From Alopecurus myosuroides (lineage: Eukaryota > Streptophyta > Magnoliopsida > Poales > Poaceae): DNA of 64,000 nucleotides. The notes beneath the pieces were generated by a model, which saw only the letters and a program-made list of their open reading frames with translations, did no database searches and was not told where the DNA came from. Made by a program: the position numbers and the translations under genes. The stretch covers positions 25,596,037-25,660,036 of the forward strand of contig CM054062.1 of assembly GCA_028641055.1 (NCBI GenBank). The letters are read 5' to 3'. Each line of letters opens with the position of its first letter. The stretch's first letter is position 1. Below are positions 58,001 through 64,000 of the stretch, piece by piece.

Positions 58001-58456
58001 GTACCCAAAGTATTTGTATCTTGTGATGGATGGTTGCATTGGTATCTTGAGTATTGCTTTCCGCCTGCCGGTACACCCAGTACTAACCCCATGATTCGGG
58101 GCTGTATTCACAATGCAGTCACAGGTTTGAAGTCTGACGATGTTAGCTTGGGAATCCCTCCGGCTTGGTCTGGGCAGGGATTGTACGCCATCGGTTATCT
58201 TCAGGACTCTTAGTCTAATTTGTATCTTATCCGTAGTCGGATACTCTTCGTTTTCCGCCGTTATTTGGATCTTTGTATTGTATAAGTTGTATCCTTGACT
58301 CGTTTGAGTCGTCTTGTATATATCTCTTCTGCTGTTGTTGCAGATTATTCGTGGACTGTTGTAATGGTATAAAAAATGACAACTCGGGATCAGATATTAT
58401 GTGGATTCTAGCGGTAACGCTGAAATCCCCATAGTACCCGATCCAGGGGCGTCACA
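55046..58456. mobile_element. Solo LTR with perfect target duplication
   Basis: Runs from TGTAACGGCCGGGG to CAGGGGCGTCACA (3,411 bp) with TSD TCATG at 55,041-55,045 and 58,457-58,461. No second LTR, PBS or coding. The first third is GC-rich (55,240-56,300) with open frames on both strands lacking domains, for example - strand 55,189-56,154. It is a remnant of LTR-LTR recombination of a gypsy-type long-LTR element. Confidence 0.9.
55996..56062 (+). other. tRNA-like segment (A/B-box motifs) inside the solo LTR
   Basis: AGCCCATTGGTTAGGGCT (55,998-56,015) folds as a tRNA D-arm with a 4-bp stem and a TTGGTTAG loop. GGTTCGAATCC (56,038-56,048) is a perfect Pol III B box 24 nt later. The T-arm stem pairs only partly and no acceptor stem closes, so this is not a functional tRNA gene; a SINE head or tRNA-derived relic is possible. 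Confidence 0.45.
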
Positions 58457-58461
58457 TCATG

Positions 58462-59640
58462 GTCCAGAAAAACAAGGAATACCCGCTGGATAGTTATCCT
58501 AATATGAACTCCGCATATACCATTACAATGATGGTGTTCACGAAAATATCTATTTTTACAGTTTGGCTTATCATGGATTCATAGTCAAGAGAAATATGAA
58601 AACTTATTCCTAATTTTAGAAGATGACCCCCAAACATATGATGGTTACAATATTCTTATACGCTGCAATGAAGATTTAAACGACAATGATTCGTAGATCA
58701 AAGGATACGTACTACAATTTTCATTTTAATCTGGAGAACTAGAGTCCGTATAAAATTTGTTTGCTGGTGGTTTAATAGACTAACTAATCTAGCGAAGAAC
58801 CTATTCACGTTCAAGACAAGAAAATTATAGTTTAAGAAAATTACAGAAACAAGCAAGGATCAAACGATTCATTGAGCACTCTACGCAAGATCAGTACACA
58901 AGCAAGGAGTACCATCCACGAAACTAAGGCATCCAGAACAAGATCGTTACACAAGTAAGATCTAAAGATCAGTACATTGAGTACTCTACGGGTCAGAGGG
59001 ATGGATTGGTATCCGAGATTGCTGGAGCCTGAAGATGCTGTAAAAAGCATATGCAAATCACGCACTTATCTTAAGCTAAGCTACATCACTACAGAGAAGA
59101 ATATGCTCTTAAGCTAAGCTACTTCACTGCTAGCTACTAGAGCAGTGCACAAGAAAGCAAGCAGCAATATTACTACACCAAGTTTCAGAAGTAATAATAC
59201 TCACACAAATTACTGAAAAAATACTTTAATTACTGAGTAGGAGCAAGAAAGCAAGTTAATTTAATTAATGAACACTTGCTAAATTAAATTCACATTTGTT
59301 AACTTCAGTTAAATACTGCAAGTGATTAACAAGGAATTTGTTAAATTCATTTAACAAGCACAACAGAATGTCGAATCTTGGGAGTATTAATTAAATTGAA
59401 AGAGTAGCATGTTTTCATCAGTTACACATAGATGTCCAGTTGGTACAGAATTTCAAGATCAAATCAGCACAACCATTTTAACAAATCAGAAGCCTGACAC
59501 TGCAACCATTTCTAGCATTTCGACAGATTCCATTTTAACATTTCTAGCACCGCATTATTTTGGGTCTCAACATCAATCAACTTCAGTATCATATCCTAGC
59601 AGGACTCTACTCTAGTAGGGCTATAGTGCGTCTACCCAGT
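58462..59640. other. Unassigned AT-rich DNA right of the solo LTR
   Basis: Contains locally repeated phrases (AAGATCAGTACA at about 58,888 and 58,967; GAGTACTCTACG-like twice; AAGCTAAGCTAC twice near 59,080-59,120; TTAATTAA-rich 59,225-59,400). Possibly CACTA interior, because a CACTA end follows at 61,211. No gene. Confidence 0.4.
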
Positions 59641-60370
59641 CCTAGCTAACCCCAGAACACATCAAGACCAAATCCTAGCTACCCAATCCCTAACCCTAGA
59701 ACACACCAGGACCAAAAGCCAGAGTATCTCGATCAAGCGCACCAAAACATGGAGAAAATCTAGAGTGGTGGCACCTTTGGCTCGAGGTCGGACCCAACCT
59801 GCTCCTGCCCTTTTTTCTTCAAGGTCGTCAGGCTCCAAGGTGTTGTGCCCGGCATGTCGAGGCCGTCCTTCAGCATCGGAGCTCGCGTCCGCGTCCGCGT
59901 AGCCGTCGATCGGAGAAGAACCACAGTCGGCGGGGATGGGGGCAACCTCGCCGGCACGCATCTTCAGTTCGTCATCGTCAACGGCCGCGGGCCTCGCGGG
60001 GGGAAAGCTCTCTGCTTGCACGCGATCGCTCTTTACCGGCCAGCGCATGCCCTTGGCGGCAACCAGGCGGATCTCCAATGCGAGGGGGAGGAGCCGGCGG
60101 TGGGGGGATCGAGACCGGCGCATAAAAATGCAACCTTTGGCATCAAATTCTCTCGTGTGGGCTGGGTGCTAGGTTTAGGGAGCGGCGGTGAAGGAGGCGA
60201 TGGGTATGCGGAGCAGCCGCGAAGGAGGCATTGGGGCGAGGAAGATGTCAGTGGGAAGGAGAGCGCGGAGACGGGGGAGAAGGGAGGGAGAGAGCGAGTG
60301 GGGATTGGGAGAGAGAGAGAGTGTGTGAGGAGCGACAGTGAGCGGAGATTGGGGGCTGCTAACTAGTCCG
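59641..60370 (-). other. GC-rich gene-start-like block
   Basis: On - a pyrimidine-rich CTCTCTCTCTCC tract (about 60,300-60,330) precedes GC-rich DNA and an ATG at 60,121-60,123 opening 153 codons to 59,662. The encoded residues are Arg/Ala/Asp-rich with a hydrophobic Leu/Val-rich stretch near the end (FLHVLVRLIEILWLLVLVC). It looks like a 5' UTR plus first exon, on the strand pointing away from the CACTA end at 61,211, so it may be that element's gene start or a captured promoter. No domain recognised. Confidence 0.35.
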
Positions 60371-60889
60371 TGGCCTAAATAGTGACGAACCTAAATAGTC
60401 TAAACATCTCAAGCAAAACGTGAACTGTTGCCTACCCCTGTGGTTGATGCTTTGTTCTGCGGCTCCACCCGTCCGGGTTCGAATCCCCCAACCCAATTTT
60501 TTTTAATCAAATTTGTTTTCTGTACAAAACAAATCACTGCAATTTAACAAAATGTGTTGATTAATTTTAAACAAGATGTTAATTAATTTAGTGCATTTTT
60601 CAGTAGATAAACCAACATTTTTTATTAATATTATTTTACTTAGCAAACAAATCAATGTAATCCACGCACACATTACATCATACTTGGCATAATAAATGTG
60701 TTGAATTTATCATTCGTAGCAAAATAAATATGTCAATCACATCATCGTTAATCAGTTTCTCAAATGCACACACACACACATATGCCGCCACGTCGTGGTT
60801 CTCATAGCTCTAACTAGCGTTTTTTATAATTTTGTTGCTCTTCTTTGTTGCGGTGAATAATTTAGCACTGGAACCCCTTTATGGAGAAT
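60371..60889. other. AT-rich spacer with a B-box-like motif and (CA)n
   Basis: Near 60,440-60,490 a GTGGTTGATGC phrase is followed about 30 nt later by GGGTTCGAATCCCCC, a perfect Pol III B-box core. A short CA repeat lies at about 60,764-60,780. The rest is AT-rich. Confidence 0.45.
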
Positions 60890-61211
60890 ACATGGGTGGC
60901 AGGTACTAGTGGCACACCTGTGCGTGGTGCGCCCCTGATGCTCCATAGAATCGGTGGCGCACCGTCTAGTGGTACGCCACTGATGCTAATGGGCATACAT
61001 GATACATAGAATCAGTGGCGCACCAATAGGCGGCGCGCCACTGATTCTATTGCGTATACATGGGTTCCAGGTATCAGTGGCGCACCAGTGTGCGGTGTGC
61101 CACTGATGCTAGGACAATTAGTGGCGCACGACTATATGGTGCACCACTGATGCCTGGACATGTTTCCTCCCAACCATACCAGTGGCGCACGAAGCTATTT
61201 TCCTAGTAGTG
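60890..61211. mobile_element. Right end of a CACTA transposon
   Basis: Terminus AGCTATTTTCCTAGTAGTG (61,193-61,211) is the reverse complement of a CACTACTAGGAAAATAGCT TIR. At least six subterminal repeats on AGTGGCGCACC / GGTGCGCCACTGAT precede it. The opposite TIR was not found in the window. Confidence 0.85.
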
Positions 61212-61557
61212 ATCCTAACAGGAGTTGCTGTGAGAGTTTGATGCTTATGATGATTATATTGTTGTTCTTGAAACTTAAATCATCTTTAATATACTTTGCA
61301 CATTTGATTGTCTTTTACCATTGATTCATTGATTTTTTTTACTTTGTTCTTCCTAATGGTTTATACATTACTCTATTTGATATCAACTATAAACCACAAC
61401 CTTTATTCATTTCATCCTAATTTACATGCTTTACATTATGATGATTAAGTTTATGTCGGTAGCATGTTACCTCAGAAACTATTTGTTTTTATCGTTTTAC
61501 CTACTCGAGGCCGAGTAGGAACTAAACTTGGGATGCTTGATACGTCTCAAACGTATC
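61212..61557 (+). mobile_element. A-type Athila fragment: 3' internal end and first 20 bp of LTR
   Basis: The last ~130 bp before the LTR closely match 42,640-42,778 (CTACTCGAGG-CGAGTAGGAACTAA, then the purine tract). The LTR start TGATACGTCTCAAACGTATC is at 61,538-61,557, cut by the next insertion. The left side is cut by the CACTA end. Confidence 0.8.
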
Positions 61558-64000
61558 TGTAGCGTTCCCACATTTAAATAATGTAAGGACACCTGTGTAT
61601 TTGTGCTAGTCCCTGGATCAATTGCTAGCACCACAATACAAAATGAAATATCATGCAAATGCATCAAATTCTATTACATCGCATGATCCAGTCTTTACAA
61701 AATAGGATTACAACTTGCATAGTCTTAGAAGACTAGCAGAAAACAAAGAAATACAGCGGAAAACATAGTACAACATTGAGCCCATCTTCTTCATGTGCCA
61801 CACGCAAAACATGTTGGCGATAGTCTCGAGATCCTAAACGAAATCCTCACTCGTCTTCAGAAACATCTGCAATATGGAATATGCAGCCACAAGGGAGTCA
61901 ATACAATTTAATGTATTGGCAAGTAACACTATGGTGGATATAAATGGCAAGACTATATCTAAATGCATATTTGGCTTGGTGGAGTTTTGGCTAAGTTTGC
62001 ATAAAGCAAGTTTTCTCCTATCACTTTTGTAAAACAACTTTTCTTTTCAAAGGGTGGCAACATTGGATTAAGATCCAAGCACCACAACTACTGTTCACTT
62101 GGTCAAAATTTTACTTATTGAAAATGGTGATGTGATTCTTCCATCCATCCTTGTCCAGCTGCTCATAGTTGTCCATAACCGGGGACATGGCTAAGATCTT
62201 AGTTTGTTGACTCTGCAGAGCTTGTGCACTTTCACCTTCAGACTCGACTCAACCCAAACATCCTATACACCCTGAGTGCATTAAGGAAAGGAGAAGAATC
62301 AAGACGAGATCTTTCAGAAGCAAGAATCCAACCCAATGTCAAGACCCGTTCCACCTATAATTATGCTACATCTGCTTGTCAAGCCCGGGCCGAACCCTCA
62401 CAACTTAGTTGATCAAGACAGAGCCCATATGACTAAAGGCTGCACTGGAAGCAATCTAAACTTGGGGAACATCATAATCACTTTGTTCCTGGGTGGCATT
62501 CCTCAAGTGAACAACCCCTCGGGGAGACACTCAACTCTCATCAGCCAAACAACCAAATCCACCCAGGTGGTTCATTGAACTTGTTACTTAGAATTTTTCC
62601 ACAACATCAAGTAAAAATCATTTGCATAGAATCTATCAAGTTCTAAGGCTATAAATAACAAGGATAAAAGGGATGACTACACACTACTAGGATAATAGCA
62701 TAGCATAATATAACTTAGTAATTTTTTTTTCCTATCAATGCATACTACTCAAAAATCAACTAATGCATATAGAAATTAATGGGTAGTTGATGATGTGTTA
62801 CTTGCCTTGTTGAAGTTGGTGAAGAATTCACACTCTCTTCACAAGAGATCGTTGCTCTCCGTACAATCTATTCATTGAAAACACAATAACAAAATAAACA
62901 AACATTCTACCAAACAATCATACAAGTGAAGAAGCATACAAAGCAACAACCATGGAAAAAGGGATTTAACCAAGTTGGCTAAGACAAGGTCAAGGTTTGA
63001 GTTTTGAAAGATTCATTCTCTAATGGTATCATACTTGTTAAGGAAATTCCAATGGTTTACTTGGGAAGGACTAGGTTGAGCTTGATGTTATCCAACTTTA
63101 TTATAACCATACTTGTCGAGGAAGTTCCAAGAGTTCACTAAGAATAAACATATTACTTCTTCAACTAAAGTAATACATGCAAACACTTGGTCATATTCAC
63201 CTTCAAAAATATTTGAGTGACTATGTTAGTATTTTCCATTGTGGTTAGGGTAGGTCTACTAACTTCATCATCAAAGGGAAAATATTACTAAGTCTTGGAT
63301 TTTCCATTTGGGTCAATGGTTGGACAAAAACAACTTTCTAAATCTTCAACTTGTATGGATGGCTCCAAGTCTTCACATGCTTGTCTTCTTGAAGTTCATC
63401 TTCATGCTTCTATTGTAGTTTCCTCCTTGTTGTGAAGCTTCTCTTTTACTTGATAAATCTTCAAGATCTTCAGTTCACTACTTAGTTTAGGTATGGGATG
63501 GGCACAGATACCACTAAGTCAATTTGGAAAGAAATAAGAGAAAGATAGAAAGAGAGAGGGAGATGTTTTCTTCTGGATTTCTTCACACTTGTACTTCCTT
63601 GAGTTGCTTCTAGTGGTGGAGTCTTATCTTCAAAATTTCTTCATTGATCCTCCTTGTATCTCTTCATGTTGCCACCAAGTTAAAAGTGAAGAACCTTCTA
63701 TTTCTTGAGTATTGTTTTCCATTTGCTAACTTGATGGAGTCTTGAAGCAAGAATAGGGGGATGGAGAAGTAGATAGAACACTATATTAGTAGTGTTTGAG
63801 GTTCACTACTTGGTCTCTTATATGGTTTACATACTAGGGACTTGGTCTTGGATTCAAAATGGCCACAACCACAATGGTAGAAAGAATAAAAACAAAACTA
63901 AGGCATGATCAACTAGTGGTTCACTAAGATGAAGTTTTGGTCCAACTTACAAGGGAATGGTTCAAGGTTGTCAAAAAGGTTTAGGTACTGATGTCTCTGG
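61558..64000 (-). repeat. Third Tekay-type LTR, partial (runs off the window)
   Basis: Begins TGTAGCGTTCCCAC and is homologous, with many substitutions and indels, to 27,622-~30,060 and 34,624-~37,060 in the same orientation. It is more diverged from those two than they are from each other, so it is a separate and older or different-subfamily insertion. The left flank GTATC (61,553-61,557) would be its TSD. Confidence 0.88.

Overview
The window is intergenic heterochromatin-like DNA from a large-genome grass, most likely Pooideae (Triticeae or a close relative). The evidence is the kind of transposable elements present: Athila-lineage LTRs starting TGATACGTC with tRNA-Asp-type primer sites, a long-LTR Tekay/Del-type element, CACTA elements with CACTACTAGGAAAA or CACTAGTGGGGAA ends, a MULE, a Helitron and a LINE. 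I found no intact ordinary cellular gene. Almost every base that can be assigned belongs to nested mobile elements, and no element carries an intact complete set of transposition proteins.

Layout. (1) 1-526 and 20,019-~22,490 are two halves of one MULE (a + strand coiled-coil/TM exon facing a - strand mudrA-type transposase remnant). It is split by a 5.9 kb solo LTR (527-20,018). The solo LTR is itself split by a Helitron (1,993-5,158; A|T target) and by an Athila-lineage element (6,489-16,960; TSD ATAAT) that encodes only gag-protease. The Athila element holds a 1.5 kb CACTA in its left LTR (7,431-8,925; TSD ATC) and a 5'-truncated LINE in its internal domain (10,193-11,682; 14-bp TSD).

(2) 22,961-~40,645 is the 3' part of a - strand CACTA transposon with a TNP2-type transposase pseudogene and a second ORF with a B3-like domain. 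Its transposase is interrupted by a young Tekay/Del-type element (27,622-39,505; TSD TGTCA) with 4.88 kb LTRs that differ at about 20 sites by eye. Its 2.1 kb internal domain encodes only a degenerate gag with four zinc knuckles.

(3) ~40,646-54,212 contains two + strand Athila-lineage elements. A has only its 3' internal end and 3' LTR (40,646-44,345). B has a truncated 5' LTR, a decayed gag-pol, an additional ORF behind a possible splice acceptor, and a 3' LTR (44,346-54,212).

(4) 54,213-64,000 holds unassigned DNA, a solo LTR with perfect TSD TCATG (55,046-58,456), a GC-rich - strand gene-start-like block, the right end of another CACTA (to 61,211), a fragment of an A-type element, and the beginning of a third Tekay-type LTR (61,558 to the window edge).

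The nesting gives a relative history: MULE, then solo-LTR element, then Athila, then its CACTA and LINE; and CACTA, then Tekay. Coordinates of elements with a TSD are firm to the base; boundaries marked approximate are inferred.
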